A program made the translations under genes and the position numbers. Under the pieces are notes generated by a model. That model was not told the DNA's origin and searched no databases. It saw nothing but the letters and a program-made list of their open reading frames with translations. Below are positions 11,101 through 25,900 of a stretch of 64,000 nucleotides of DNA, one piece after another. The first letter of the stretch is position 1. Each line of letters begins with the position of its first letter. This DNA comes from Blepharisma stoltei (lineage: Eukaryota > Ciliophora > Heterotrichea > Heterotrichida > Blepharismidae): the NCBI GenBank assembly GCA_914767885.1, contig CAJZBQ010000053.1, positions 1,586,501 to 1,650,500 on the forward strand, read 5' to 3'.

Positions 11101-13448
11101 GGTCTTGGGTCTGGCAATTTGATATCCTTTAAGAAGTCTTTAACCTTGACTGGGTCATAGAATTTGGTTTCTCTGATAACTCTTTCCACTTCTTTGCTTT
11201 GGTTCAGCTTGGCTGCAGCTTCAATATACTTGAAATAAACATCAGGATCTTCAGTAAAGTTCAGAACGGAGCCTAAAAAGAAGAAAAGCCCATCATAGCT
11301 TCCAAAGCTTTCAAACATTTGAATTAGTGCAGGAATCGTGACTTCTGCGTGGTATTTAATTGCAGTTTGAACCACAATTTGTAAGTTGGCAGCCCTGTTG
11401 CTTTTCATCATATCATATAAGCATTGTAAAGCATTATTTGGAGTCATATGGCCAAAGAAGGCGACTAAGAAATCTTGGTTAATTCCAGCTGAGTTCACGA
11501 GGACTCTTCTAATATCGTTGATATCGCGGTAGTTCTCTAAAGCTCTCTGGGCAAGACCTGCTTGTTCACAGAGTTGGGCGATTCTTATTTTATCGTAATT
11601 GGAGAACATGTCAGTTTGGAAGATGGTTTCAGCCACCTGAGGAGCTTGGATAATGTTCATTTCTAAAAGTTTAGTCTGGAGGTGTCCTTGCTCTGGTAAA
11701 TCCTCTTTAAGAACTTCTAACAAATAAGAAGTGGCTCCTTGCAAGTTGTGCTGAGCCAAAAACAGGTCACTGATAGCATTGATGTCGACATTTTTTCCTG
11801 CTTGTTTAGCTACATTTAAAGCAGCTTCTGGATTAGTCATCATAAGAGATCTAATGATTGACGTATAGTCAGGAGCAATATTATTCGCTTGACAGAATGC
11901 TCTAACTTTATCGTATTGTCCAGTTTCAACTAAGCTAACTAAAACTTTTTGAGGGTTTCCTACACGAGTGTTGACTTCATATGCCAAATTAACGTCGAAT
12001 TCTCTTACCAAGTCACCAAGCTCTTCACTGCATTCAATTTTATCTTGTTGAATCCAAGTCTGCAGGATTTGTTTTCTGCCTTGTTGAAGCAAAGGTCTTG
12101 CAATTTCTAATGCTTCGTATTTATTTAATTTCCCCATTTCTAAAAGAGTGCTGAAATAAGTCAGCATTGGATGAGGCTGGCCTGGAACTTGTGGAAGAGT
12201 CCTCAATCTGCTAATAGTTTCTTGGTTTCTCAATAAATTTCCAGGTGCGCCTGCAGCCATTTTTGCAGCTCCTTTAATATCTCCTTGTGCCATAAGCCTG
12301 CCAAACTGCTGGACAAACAAATCTTCACAGCCCGCAAGCTTGAACCTTTGAGCCAAAGTAAAGCTAATAGACGGGGCATCTGCAATATGCCTACACACAT
12401 TGATAATGAAAGGCACCAAATTTGCTTCTTCTATAGCAATTCCTAACACTTGTCCTCTTCTGTTTACTCCAAAAACAGCATCTTGTCTAGAGCTTCTGCA
12501 GGTGACAAAGATGGTGTCTTCACAAAGTCTTGTTCTGTATATTAAATTAGCGCTGACTGTTTCGAATAAATAAAGGTACCCAAACTTGGTGATCATTGCA
12601 ATGACTCCATATTTTGATAACAAATGCATAGCAACTGGGAAGTCATTAGGAGCTTCTGGTGGGTATGATAATTCCATAGTGGCTTTGAATTTCTGTCCTG
12701 AAGCTGGTCTGTTGATTTCCATCACATGTACTCTGGAAATTGCTTCAGTTGCCTTTTTCTCCACAAACGAGAAGCAAGTGACTGCTGGACCGTCTTTTAG
12801 AGGGATTTCTCCAAAGCAGCCAGCGTGGCCTTCTAATATTTGCTGTTGCTGGCCACTAGTGAAATAAAGCTGCATGTGCCCATTGATTGTTTTTCCTCCA
12901 TCTGGGGTTGAGATAGCAGTCAGCAGACACCAGGATTCTGACTGGTCAGTTGTATAGTTGATAATTTGGGCATTTCCTTCTAATGGACCATTCCTATCGA
13001 AAATTCTGACTGGGGTTTCGGCACCTTCCATTGACCAATGATAAACTGTTCTGGTGGTAACGATTGCAAGCTTAGAAGCAGTGAGCCAGCGCCAGTAGAC
13101 GATTTGTTCTGGGAAATCATGAACTTTTAGCTTTTGCTTCACATCAAGATTGTAAACTTGGACGAAATGTCCGCCTGAGCCTTCGTTTTTGGCTTTGAGA
13201 GCAATTATATTATGCTGAGGATTCATGATGGCTGCTTCTGCTTTCATAGGACGCCTTACAACGTTGTTGTTGTTTTGAAGCTCGACCACGACGACCTGAG
13301 CAGAGCCATCTTGCCCTTCATCTCTGATGCAGATGTACTTTTCTGATTCAAGGGTAAGGAATCCGAAACGAAATGAGGAAGGATTGAGACCAAGTGATTG
13401 AAGATCAGCTACCGGGTAAACCCTGACTGGCAATTGCCCTTGCGCCAT
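8178..13448 (-). CDS. clathrin heavy chain, interrupted by one IES
   Basis: Pieces 13448-10354 and 10188-8178 together encode 1,701 residues, the usual length of clathrin heavy chain. The N-terminal third (MAQGQLPVRV..) matches the beta-propeller domain, followed by the long alpha-helical repeat legs. Landmarks include TWIQQDKIECSEELGDLV, LYDMMKSNRAANLQIVVQ, RLDNYDALEIAQ and the terminal trimerisation region, ending in a Met/Gly-rich tail SQFRTHF. The IES falls after about residue 1031, between KSDFS and KNKNLQNM. The protein coats vesicles for endocytosis and Golgi transport. GC content and codon use are higher than in the flanking DNA, as expected for a highly expressed gene. Confidence 0.97.
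10189..10353. mobile_element. 165-base IES in the clathrin gene
   Basis: TTA is at both junctions (10189-10191 and 10354-10356). The ends read inward are CTCTTCCTATTTAAT and CTCTTACACATTTAAT, clear terminal inverted repeats. The inside is about 80% AT. Excision restores a conserved clathrin segment (SDFSKNKNLQNMLL), which makes this the cleanest internal proof of precise elimination in the window. Confidence 0.95.
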
Positions 13449-13984
13449 AATAATTATACACCATATTTCAAAGCTTTGAATTGTTCAGAGTACAATAGGA
13501 AAGAAGGTATTAAAAGATGTATTTAAGAGGTATTTTTAAGAGGCTGAAGTATTTAGATCTACTTTAAATTATTTTATTTATATTTTATTTAGGTAAGTTA
13601 TTAGGCTTCACGAATTAAATTTGAGTGCCTACATATTAGAATTCTAAAATAGTTACTTATAATTTAAGTAGATTATATGATAAGACAAAATAGATTTTGG
13701 CTTCATATTTGTTTAAGTAATTATTATCTTTATAAATCTGTTATCTATGATCTGTTCCTAAAAATTTTAATATACCTAAATAAATGTCAAAAATTATTTC
13801 GAATAATTAAATGCAAAAGACAGTTTCAAAATAGGATATAAGGCTTCTATTTCAAAAATATTTAAAATCCAATTTAAAATTATATTTATATATCTAGATA
13901 ATAAATATATTTCTCAGCAATAAAGAGATATTAATAAATCTGATACAAAATATTTGCTGGGGTCGCTACTTTTAATAAAATTAA
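13449..13984. other. intergenic, AT-rich
   Basis: About 540 bases between divergently transcribed clathrin and the giant gene; both promoters should lie here. It is very AT-rich. No repeat, RNA gene or long frame was seen. Confidence 0.6.
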
Positions 13985-16900
13985 ATGTCACCATTAGTCT
14001 TTCTCTTGATGCTGGCTCAAAGTTTTGCTTACATAATAAGCAGTGTCAGCATTGGTACGGCATCGGTAATATTAATTTAGATTTCAGCAGGAGGAACAAC
14101 TACATTTACAATAACTTTAACAGATGATTCAGGAACCACGTGCAGCTCGGTGTCAAGTATTAATTTGTATGCTTATCTAACATCAGGAAGCTCAAGTATT
14201 GGTGCTTTTAAAGGGACAACATCATCATCTTGCTCAGCGACCATCACAACAGCAGCAATATTAACGCCAGGAACATATGATGTTACTACTTGATGTGACA
14301 CCTGTACAAGCTCGGGATCTTCTTCAACTTCATCCTCTGCCTTAACAGTAAGTGCAGCTCTTTCGAAAATGAAGATTTCATTGAGCACTTCAAGTACTAC
14401 TGCACAAACAGCTTTTGGATTGTCTTCCATAAACCTTTATAATCCTGATGGAAGTGCTTATGGATCATCTGCAACAATTACATTTTCATTGCTTGACTCT
14501 AGCGCAACTCTTACTAACTCAGCAGGATCAACATCAACACTAAGTAATGGAGGGAACCTCTCAAATGTTTTTAAAATTGATAAAGCAGGGACTTATACAA
14601 TCCAAGCTACAGATGGAACTATATATGCTTATTCTGATCCAATAACTATAACTGTTGGCTCAGTTAACAGCATTACGATTGATACAATTTCTAGTCAAAT
14701 CGTCAACAAGGCTTTTACAATTACTTATTCATTATACGATGCAGGTGGGAATAAAGTAACATCAGATCCTACAACAACTTTATCAGGGTCTGGAGTAACT
14801 CAAATTTCGCATCCTAGTTTTTCGTTCTCAGCATATTGCACTTCAACTGGATCGATAACGATAACTCTTACAAGCAATTCTAAAACCCAGACCTCAACTT
14901 TTACAGTGAATAATGCAGAAGCTCAAATTACTTTGCCAAACTCTATCGTAGTTGAAGGAGAAACCAATTTTCAATACAAAATTCACCTTATTTATCAGCC
15001 TTATAACGACATGGTAATAACTATTGCTCCAAGTGATTCGACTCAATTCACTCTTTCAGCAACTTCGCTTACATTTACATCAAGTAATTATGCAACAGAT
15101 CAAACTGTTACTGTGTCTGTATTAAGGACTTCAAATAGTAATTCTCAATGAACTAGCAAGATTACCCACTCTGTTACCACTTACTCAACAGACTTTGTAT
15201 CTTCTTTTTCTGCTGTTTCATCATCAGGAGACCTAACTCTTACAGTTTTTCATGAAATCACTACAGCAGTTATAATAGATTCAGTTCCTGTTATGGTTGA
15301 AGGAGGTACCAGCGTAACCTATCATGTTTATCTTTCTCAAGCTCCTACAGCCGATGTTAGAATAGCTATTTCAACCAGCGGTGGAGATTTAACGATTTCC
15401 CCGACAAATTTTTTCTTCACATCATCTACTTGGGATCAATCAAATCAGAAAACAGTGACTGTCACTGCTCCTTATTCTAGCTATAACACTGGAGGCATCA
15501 ATTCATATACTCTTACTCATGCTATCTCAGCAGATGACCCATATTTCACCAACGCTGTAATTCTTCCAACTCCTTGCAACGCCTATGTCATCAAAAAAGA
15601 CACGTCAGCTGTCCTTATATCTGAATCAGTGGTCTTTCAAGAAGGCTTAACCGGATCATACAGCATCGTCCTTACAACTGAGCCACAAGACTCCGTCACA
15701 ATTTCTCTTAGTTCTACTTCAACCATGATTTCATTTTCACCTACTTCTCTAGTGTTTACTAAAAGCGATTATGATATTCCTCAATCAATTTCTCTGAGTT
15801 CAGTTGAAGGAAGCTCACCAAGAGGCTTACAATATTCAATAACAATCACTCATACAGTTACCTCACTCCCCCCCCTTTAAATTGAAACAAAAAATTTTGT
15901 TTCAATTTAAAGGGGGGGTTAAGAAAATTTTTTATAAAAAAAATTTATATATAAAAATTTTTTCAGAGATAAAATTTTATAGAAAATAAATTATATAAAT
16001 TTAAAGAGACAATAAATTGAACAATTGGATAAAATAGAGTTTAATTTCTAAATCTTATATGTTTGAAGCATATTAAATAGGGTATTAACGTATTTACATA
16101 TAAAATAATGATTTTTTACCTATAAAATTTTCTATTATAATAAAATTTTGTTTCAATTAAAAGGGGGGGTAATTTCCCAAAAAAGTAGGAATTTTACTAT
16201 ATTTTTGTTTCAATTTAAAGGGGGGGGGGAGTCAGGAGACTCAAGCTATAACGGCATCACTCCTATTCCAGGAAATGATATCAAAGTCACTGCTGTCAAC
16301 CCATGCAGAGGAGGCTTGTGGGCTTGGCCGCCTGGTACTGGAAAATGCAACTTATGTCCTCAAGGCTACAAATGCCCTACTTTATATGGAGATAAAGTTG
16401 CCTGCAGCTCTAACCAGTATTCGCCACTTGGAGTATGGAACTGTATTGACTGCCCTCCTGGGCATTCTTGTGATGGAACTAATATGCCTAAACCTTGTGA
16501 TATTGGGTATACTGCTGCTTGGGGTTCTGGAGTATGTACAGCTTGCACTGGGGTCTCTTGTGACTTGCATGGACATGGTAATGTAGCTGTTCCTGATGGA
16601 ATGTATATAAGAGGAGATGGACACAGCTTATACCAATGTCCGCCTGGGTCAAAATGCACTGGAGGCTCTTACAGCACTTGTTCAAGTGGACAATATTCTC
16701 CGCCTGGTTCTTCTACATGCATTAGCTGTCCTTCAGGTGCATATTGTCCTAATACCAGCAGCTCTCTTCCAGTTCTATGTGATCCTTACAGTTACTCTAC
16801 AGGAGGTACCGATACTTGTCATTACTGCCCAGTTGGCTACTCATGTACTTCATCAGGCAAAACGGCATGCGCAAGCGGGAAAATTTCTTTGGAAGGCTGG

Positions 16901-19900
16901 ATGGAATGCTTGACTTGTGATGTTTTGTGCCATGGAGGAGGGTCCTCAAGCAAATGTAGCTGGGGCCAGTATCTGGATTCTTCAAATATATGTCAGACAT
17001 GTGATGCGGGCTACGAGTGCGACGGAACATATAAAAAGCCATGCCCATTAGGGTACTATTCTTCATCAGGAGCTTCAGGATGTATCAGATGTGCTATTGG
17101 AACTTATAGTAACACTATTGCTTCTACAGCTTGCACCAGCCTTTCAACAACTAAAGCTACAATAGCGAATATGGTTCACTTCGGAGAAATCGGATGCTAT
17201 AGAGGTTCTGTTAAAAATTCTGGAGGCTATGCATGCACTTCTTGCCCTCCTGGAAAGAATTGTGACAATCCGTTCACAACAGTGACTTGCCCTGTAGGAT
17301 ATTTTTGTCCATCTGTGCCTCTTTATCAAAGCTCAGCAGCAACCCAAACTCCATGCCCAAGCGGCTATTATACAGGGAGCACGGGTGGGACCAGTCTTAG
17401 TTCATGCAGCTCATGTGCGGCAGGATACTATTGCACAATAGCAAGCTCAGCAGAAACTACATGCCCAGCAGGCCATTATTGTCTTGCTTATACATCTATT
17501 CCTGACATGTTTCCTTGTCCTGAAGGATACTACAGAGCCTCAACTGGTGGAGCTGCTTCATCAGACTGCTCAGCTTGCACCCAAGGATATTTCTGCCCAG
17601 AAGGAACGAGTGTCCAATATCCATGCCCAGCTGGCACATGATGTGCAGCTCAATCTGCTTATGTCAACTATTGTGCTGCAGGCACTACATCAGCAATGTC
17701 TGCAGCTTATACCAGCGGAAGTTGTTCGGGTGCAACTTGCACTGCAGGATATTATTGCACCCCTGGATCTGCTCCTCTTCCATGCCCAATTGGTACTTAT
17801 AACACAAACACTGGAAAGGGATTTGTATGGGATGCCTGCACTTTTTGTGACGCAGGCTATGCTTGCAAACAAATGGGTCAATCTGCTACAGCAACTACAA
17901 GTTGTGATGCAGGCCACTATTGCCCTGAAGGGACTGAATTTGCCCGCCAATTTCCATGCCCTGCAGGCTACTATTCAGACTCAACTTCCTTGAATGAAGC
18001 AAGCGGATGCTTTGCTACAAATACTAGTCCTGATATTGGCTCATGTACAGCTGGCAAGTATTGCCCTCCAGGCACTGTTTCAACAACCCAAATTTCTTGT
18101 CCTAGAGGTTACTATTGCTCTCTTGGGACTGTTTTTAGTCACACAACCCCATGCAGCGCAGGCTATTATTCTTGGTCACGAGGAAATGCTGGTGACTCAG
18201 ACTGTACAATTTGTCCTAGTGGCAGATATTGTATTAGAGGGGCATCTCAAGTCTCTGGCTGGTAATACATAAACCCTCCTACTCCCCTCAATACCAAATT
18301 ACCTAGTCATGATAATAAAAAATATAAGAAATATTGCAGTATTATTTATCCACGCGATTAAAACGCGATTTATAGCATGTTTCCAAATATATGAATACTT
18401 TATTTCACATCCCTACTATATACAAATTTTTACATAGTAAAATTATTTAGACTAATAAAGAAATACGCTGAATATTGCTAATTATCGCTTTTTAAGTATA
18501 AATATAGTTGAATTCTGCTTTAAAATGGATAGACACAGATAAATAGATTCAAGCATAATTATGTATCATAGGCACATACAATAGCATCGATTTTGCTAAA
18601 TTAATGCGTTTAAAAAATTTTATATGGTTAAATAGCTTATTTTATATATTAAGCATGATATATCTCATTTAAGTTTAATACAAAATTTTAGCAAATTTGC
18701 TAGTCATATACAATTTTGTATATAGTAGAATATGATAAAAGTATGAATATGTGTGTAAACATGCTATAAATCGCGTTTTAATAGCTTAGGAGCGAAAATG
18801 TTGAATGCCTCTATATTTCTTATTATCAAGACTAGGTAGAAGGTAGGAAGAGGGTGGGTTTAGGCTTGACCATCTGGCTATTGTTCTCAAGGATATTACT
18901 GCGCCTCAGGCTCCACTCTTCCTGATAATAAAAACAAACAGTGCGGCGATGGAAAATATCAACCTTACTATAATGCAACATCATCTAGTGACTGTAAGAC
19001 TTGTCCAGCTGGCAGTTTTTGTTGGGCTGGTTCTGCTTTCCCTATCCTTTGCCCAGCAGGAACTTATTCTAGTGCTTCTACTGGAAGTGATTCCAGCTGT
19101 TCTTCCTGCACTGCAGGCCAATATTGTCCTCAAGGAACAGCATCTGGGTCTCTACTTGATTGCCCAGCTGGTTATTATTCAAATGCAGGTGCTTCTACAT
19201 GCACAATTTGCCCTAATGGATATTATTGTGAGGGAGCTACATCAGGAACAACTTGTCCTTCAGGAAAATTCTGTCCAATAGGAACCAGTGTGGATCCAAC
19301 ATCAGATTCAGATTATGATTGCCCAGCTGGATACTATTGCGCTTCAGGCACAACAAGTCCTACTCCTTGTTCTGTAGGAAAATATAATCCTGATACCGGG
19401 AAATCTAGCTCTAGCGACTGCACAAGTGCCGATGCAGGCTATTATTCTCTTCTTGGATCATCTTCTAATATTGGTTACTGCGAACCTGGATATTATTGCC
19501 CAGAAGGGTCAACTGGTCCATATCAATATCCTTGTCCTGCAGGATATTATCGATTCACGATTGGTGCCACTGATTCAGATGACTGCTCTTCATGTACCGC
19601 TGGATATTATTGCCCGTTAGGGACTGCTTCGCCTATAATCTGTCCAATTGGCTACTATTGTGAATCCTCAAGCTCCACGCCTGCTTTTTGTCCGTCTGGA
19701 ACTGTTGGGTTGTCTGAAGGATTAACATCAAGTTCTGCCTGCACAGATTGCCCTACAGGGTCTTATTGTTCAACTCCAGGGCTCTTAGTTCCAGATGGTT
19801 CTTGCACTCAAGGCTATTCATGTGACTCAGGTAGCTCTTCATCTACTCCAACAGGTAGTGATTGCACTGCAGGAGGATACTGTGAGCCAGGGTTTCCAGC

Positions 19901-22900
19901 AAAAAGAAATTGTCCTCCGGGCAGTTACAATCCCAATGAAGGTGCCAAAGATGTAAGTTGGTGTTTGCCATGCACAGCTGGATACTACTGTTTAGGAAGT
20001 GAATCAGATATTTCTACAAATTTATGTGCTGCTGGCTATTATTGTCCTACAGGCTCATTTTGGTCTAACTCTCCCCCCCCTCCGTGAGTGAGCAAAAACA
20101 TTTTGTTCACTCACGGAGGGGGGTTAATTTTATTTTTTTAAAAAAAATTTATATATAAAATTTTATAAAAATCATTTTTTTTTCGAAATTTAAAAAAATC
20201 CTAATTCGCAAAAATTAGAAAGCAAATATTAATTTAATTTATAAAATTTATGTTTTAAAAAGCAATTCGTTTAAAATTAAACAGAATTAGTTCTAGATTT
20301 CATTATACTAATTATCATTTATATATCAAAATTTTTTTTCCATAAAAAATTTTTGTATTAAAAAAATTTTTGTTAACTCACGGAGGGTGGGTTTTTGGGC
20401 AAAAAATAGGGATTTTTCTAATGGTTTTGTTCACTCAAGGAGGGGGGGGAGTAAGCAAAACATTACTCCCTCAGGAAGTTATACGACATCTGGGCAATAC
20501 ACTTACACTCAATGCGCTCTTCCTCAGTATAACCCTATCTATGCTCAGTCAACTTGTATTGACTGCCCTCAAGGATTTTATTGCAATGCGAACGGCATGA
20601 CTGATCCAATTGTATGTCCTGTTGGTAGCTATTGTATTACAAATCAAAGCTATTATACTCAATGTCCCATTGGAACTTTTAACCCTAGACTAGCTTTAAC
20701 GCAGCAGTCTGACTGCTTATACTGTCTGCAAGGCTATTTTTGTCCAACCACAGGCCTTTCTTCTCTTTCCTCACGCAAATGTGATCCTGGATACTACTGT
20801 TATAGAGGAGCAACAGTTAATAAGCCTAGTGATGCAAATACTGCTAGTGGATACTACGGAATCTGTCCAGCCGGAGCTTACTGTCCTCAAGGCAGTGCAG
20901 GCCCGATTGCATGCCCATCTGGGTATATGAGATCCTCTCAGCTTGGCACTCAATCATCTGACTGTACACAATGCACTCAAGGTTACTATTGCACAAATGT
21001 GAATTCAACGACTACTACTGATCAATGCGATGCTGGATATTACTGCTTTGCAGGGTCTAGATGACAAAGACCTTACATTATTGATTCAACCCATACACAA
21101 TATTGCGCTGCAGGAGAATACTGCTTAAAAGGCTCATATGAACCTACAGATTGTCCTTCGGGAACTTACCAAGACTTAGATTATCAGTCTACCTGCAACA
21201 CATGTCCAGCAGGGTACTACTGCCCACAAGGGACAAGTGACTATTCAGTCCTTCCATGTCCTGCTGGCTATTACTGTCCTTCAGGAACTCAATATAACAA
21301 TCAGTATCCTTGTCCATCAGGGACCTATAATCCGAGAACAGGAATCTTATCTTATATTATCTATAACGTTTAACGTCCACTACGGGGTCGCCAGCTCCAG
21401 AGCTGCCACCATATTTTTCCACGTGTCGGGCCCAGAGACCGCTGGGTCGATCCCCTTTTGATCACCAAAAGACACAGGTGAATATGATGTTCCGGCTTCG
21501 ACGGGCTTCGCTGCCGCCACGGCTTTATTTCGACTCAGCTCCTGCGCGTGTTCCGCCTGAGGGTCCATCTCCCTTGGGATGTGCTGAGGGGGTAAAAACT
21601 CCAGATCTTGATCGCACTGAGGAGCAGTTCCTCTGGTTATCTCCAAAGTTAAGCCGCTATTGCTGTGCAGAAGTTCTTGAGGTGAAAACCCAACCCTATA
21701 AATAAAATTGCTTGAGTGAGAGAAAGTTAGCGGAGCTGACTTCGCTTGAGCGAAAGCCATTTTATTTATCCGAGAACAGGAATCACTGATTCTTCTATGT
21801 GTCTACAATGCCCTCCAGGTAAATATTGCCAGGACATAGGCCAAAGTACTTATGCAGGCACATGCACTGGCGGGTATTTCTGTAAAAAAGGCTCAAAATC
21901 TGCTACCCCCCAGGTTTCATACCCTGGAGATTCAAATGGTGGAAAGTGTATTGCAGGGTATTACTGCCCTGCTGGAGCTGCATATGCATTTGAATGCGAT
22001 GGAGGTTATTATTGTGCTACTGGGACACTTAATGCTCCAACTGGTCAATGCAGTGCAGGCTACTATTGCATTGGTGGGTCAACTACTGATAAACCTACTG
22101 ATGGAACTCATGGTAATATTTGTCCAGCAGGCTATTACTGCCCCATAGGATCCATTTCTCCAATTGCATGCCCTAAAGGAACATACCTGGGCTCTAAAGG
22201 AAATGATGACGTATCTGACTGTATTAATTGTCCCGCCGGAGAATACTGTGGAGATTCAGGACTTTCGGCCCCAACAGGATCATGTGCAGCAGGATTTTAT
22301 TGTTCTGGATCAAATTACGAATACATGCCGCTTTCAGGAAAATGTACTGCCGGTAATTATTGTCCAGCTGGAAGTGGCAGCCAAACATCAGTTTCTCCAG
22401 GGTATTACCAAGACCAGACAATGCAATCAACTTACAAGAAGTGCCCTCAAGGCTACTATTGTCCTAGCTCTGGAATGACAACTCCTACCGCATGCGAGGC
22501 TGGCTATTATTGCCCTCAAGGATCTATAAACCATTTAGAATGCCCAGCAGGAACTTATAATGAGAAAACGCAGCGTTGGCAGCTCAGCGACTGCTTGTCT
22601 TGCCCACCAGGCAAATACTGTGAAGGAACAAGTAACGTCAGTTGGGATGGAGACTGCCAAGAAGGTTACTATTGCAGAGGTGGCGCTGTCCAAAAAAATC
22701 CAAATAACGATGCTCAAGGAGGCAAATGTCCAAAAGGCTATTACTGCCCAGCTGGTAGTGTTTTGCCTACTAAATGCACTCCTGGCTCTTATTGCGCTAC
22801 TACTACTTTAGACGTCGTTTCTGGAAGCTGCACTCAGGGCTACTATTGCTTGGAAGGAGCTACTTCTCCAACTCCAAGAGATGGAGTTACTGGTGCTGTT

Positions 22901-25900
22901 TGTCCTGTAGGCTACTATTGCCCATCAGGCTCTGCAATGCCAACTCCTTGCGATCCTGGATACTATCAATCATCTCACTCCAGTCCTCATCAGTAATTAA
23001 ATAAAAATACTTTGTTTGCTCACACAAGAAATTGATTTTTTTTTTTTAAAATTTCCATTAGGTCAGAATTTGCAAATTTATAAATTCTAGTATTAAAATG
23101 TAAGTTATTTTAAATTAAATAAAATCAGCTCGGTACTTTTTATTTTAATAAGTATCACTTGCATATCAAAATGATTTTTATATTAAAAATAAAATTTGCT
23201 CATTCACAGAGGTTATTTTTCCTAAAATTCATGATTACCATTTCTCGCTCACAGAGGGAGAGCTAGCAAAAATATCAGTCTTCAGATTGTATTATCTGCC
23301 CAGCAGGGTATTATTGTGCCCATAGAGCTTCATCAGTTATCACAGGAATTTGCACTGCTGGTTATTATTGTCCTCAAGGCCAAATTACGCCAACTCCAAT
23401 TGCTTATATATGTCCATATCAATTTTTGGTGTTATTAGCCAATAGAGAATACGGGAAATCTATAAAATGCGAGCTAGATATTTCTATATGACAAATAATT
23501 TGAATAGTCTCATTAATAAGAGCTATTTATTATTAGCAAATGCTGATCTATATATAGAGTAAAAATTTTATACTAAATTTGACTGTAAAAAATTATAAAT
23601 CGAAATTGTTCTGATCTTAGAATCAAGAATTCACCCTTTCATATAAACAATTGATCCATATATGATCTCCAATAAGTCTGTAGACCAAAAATGATAAATG
23701 CTTGTTTCAAGGGATTAGATTATCTTATATATTATTAAAAAAGGAAATCGCATGTTTCATTGAAAGAGGAACAATTCCGTTTTTTAATGAGAGAATGGTT
23801 TATTAGACTCAAAAAAATGGCTACAAAAAAACATGCAAAGGGTACTTCTGCGCGTATTTGGATATCAAATATACTTGCGTAAATACACGCTAAATCATGC
23901 AGCAAGATACCAAAATATGATGTAGATTTGAACTATATTTGCTATAATTTGCATTTTATCGATATATAAATACGAAACATATATAATAGAAAAATACGAA
24001 ATCATTCTCTCTATATCGCCATTTTTTATTTAAAAAGAAACAATTTTTTAATATAAATTTTTGCACACAAAATTCAAGATTTACTGTAGACACTTTGAAT
24101 AAACTGACTTTGTGATTGTTTGCATAGAAAAACTTATTTTAAAAAATATATTTAACAAATTTATTGTATTTCCTAGACTTTAGAGAGATTTGTCAATTAA
24201 AATACAGTAATCTTAACTAACTTTTGCTAAAAATAATACTAATGGTAATATTTTATCTAACACCCTTTTATTAGTTGAGGAACTTTAAATTTCTGTATTA
24301 AATAAATTTACGCACTTTATGCGCTTTTCTTTCAAGCATATTTGCGCCTTTCATAAAATGGCGCAAACATACAATATATGCTCTATAAATAGAATTTTAA
24401 GCTATATTGTATTTATTAAGATAATGTTGATTATATTTAATTAATTTTAAATTTTATTAGTTGGAATGAATAGCAAAGATTACTGTATTTGCATTAACTA
24501 TTTGGGACTTTTAAAGAGATTTTTGAAAGCGAACTATCAATAGCATGGTGCAGAAGTGTAAAAATACTTAATATAAGTAATTCCTTTAATTATTGATCAG
24601 TTACAGTAAATCTTGAATTTTGTGTGCAAAAATTTTTATATTAAAATTGTTTCTTTTTAAATAAAAAATGGCGATATAGAGAGAATGATTTCGTATTTTT
24701 CTATTATATTTGTTTCGTATTTATATATCGATAAAATGCAAATTATAGCAAATATAGTTCAAATCTACATCATATTTTGGTATCTTGCTGCATGATTTAG
24801 CGTGTATTTACGCAAGTATATTTGATATCCAAATACGCGCAGAAGTACCCTTTGCATGTTTTTTTGTAGCCATTTTTTGAGTCTAATAAACCATTCTCTC
24901 ATTAAAAAACGGAATTGTTCCTCTTTCAATGAAACATGCGATTTCCTTTTTTAATAATGTATAGGATAATCTAATTCCTTGAAACAAGCATTTATCATTT
25001 TTGGTCTACAGACTTATTGGAGATCATATATGGATCAATTGTTTATATGAAAGGGTGAATTCTTGATTCTAAGATCAGAACAATTTCGATTTATAAAGAA
25101 TTAACTATTTTATGTTTTAGGGACCAGCGGCAGATACAATTGCAAAGAGTAAAACAATTTTTTTACAATCAAATTTAGTATAAAATTTTACTCTATATAT
25201 AGATCAGCATTTGCTAATAATAACTAACTCTTATTAATGAGACTGTTCGAATTATTTGTCATATAGAAATATCTAGCTCGCATTTTATAGATTTCCCATA
25301 TTCTCTATTTTTTTTAATGTGCGCAATTTTTTCCCATTTATTTTTCATATAATTTAAAAAAATCAAGTAAGCATTAGTGTGCAAATCACTTTAATATTTG
25401 TCAAAATGAGTGCATATGCTTTATTATCCCTACTTATATGTCCTATTGGAAATTACTGCCCTTCTCGTTCTGCAACTCAAACAAGCTGTGCAGCTGGTAC
25501 TTATCAAGATCAAAAAGGGCAGTCAAGTTGCAAAAACTGTCCTGCAGGATTTTATTGTGACGCTGGCGCTACAACTCCTACAAAATGCACTGCAGGCTAC
25601 ATGTGTCCACTCGGCACTTCAAGTAGCACACGTGTCCCATGTGGTAATGGAGAATATCAACCATTTGAAGGCCAAAGCAGCTGTTTAACTTGTCCAATGG
25701 GCTACGAATGTGGAGCAGGCCCTCTTACCAGCCCAACCACTTGCCCAATTTATAGTTACTGCGTAGCAGGTACAAACTCTCCGGCCCCATCTTGTCCATC
25801 TGGAACATATACTGATGAAACAGGTCTCCAATCTAAATCTCAATGCAAACAGTGCCCTGCTGGAAAATATTGCACTAATGGCAAGATACAAGCAGATTGT

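Noticed and set aside
16366-18272. Overlapping long frames on both strands in the Cys-rich region
   Set aside because: Shadow frames caused by codon bias of the CPAGYYC repeats; the signal-peptide frame alone is continuous across all insertions.
21380-21760. GC-rich patches as bacterial contamination
   Set aside because: They are bounded by target-site duplications inside ciliate exons and share 3' and 5' motifs with other inserts in the window.
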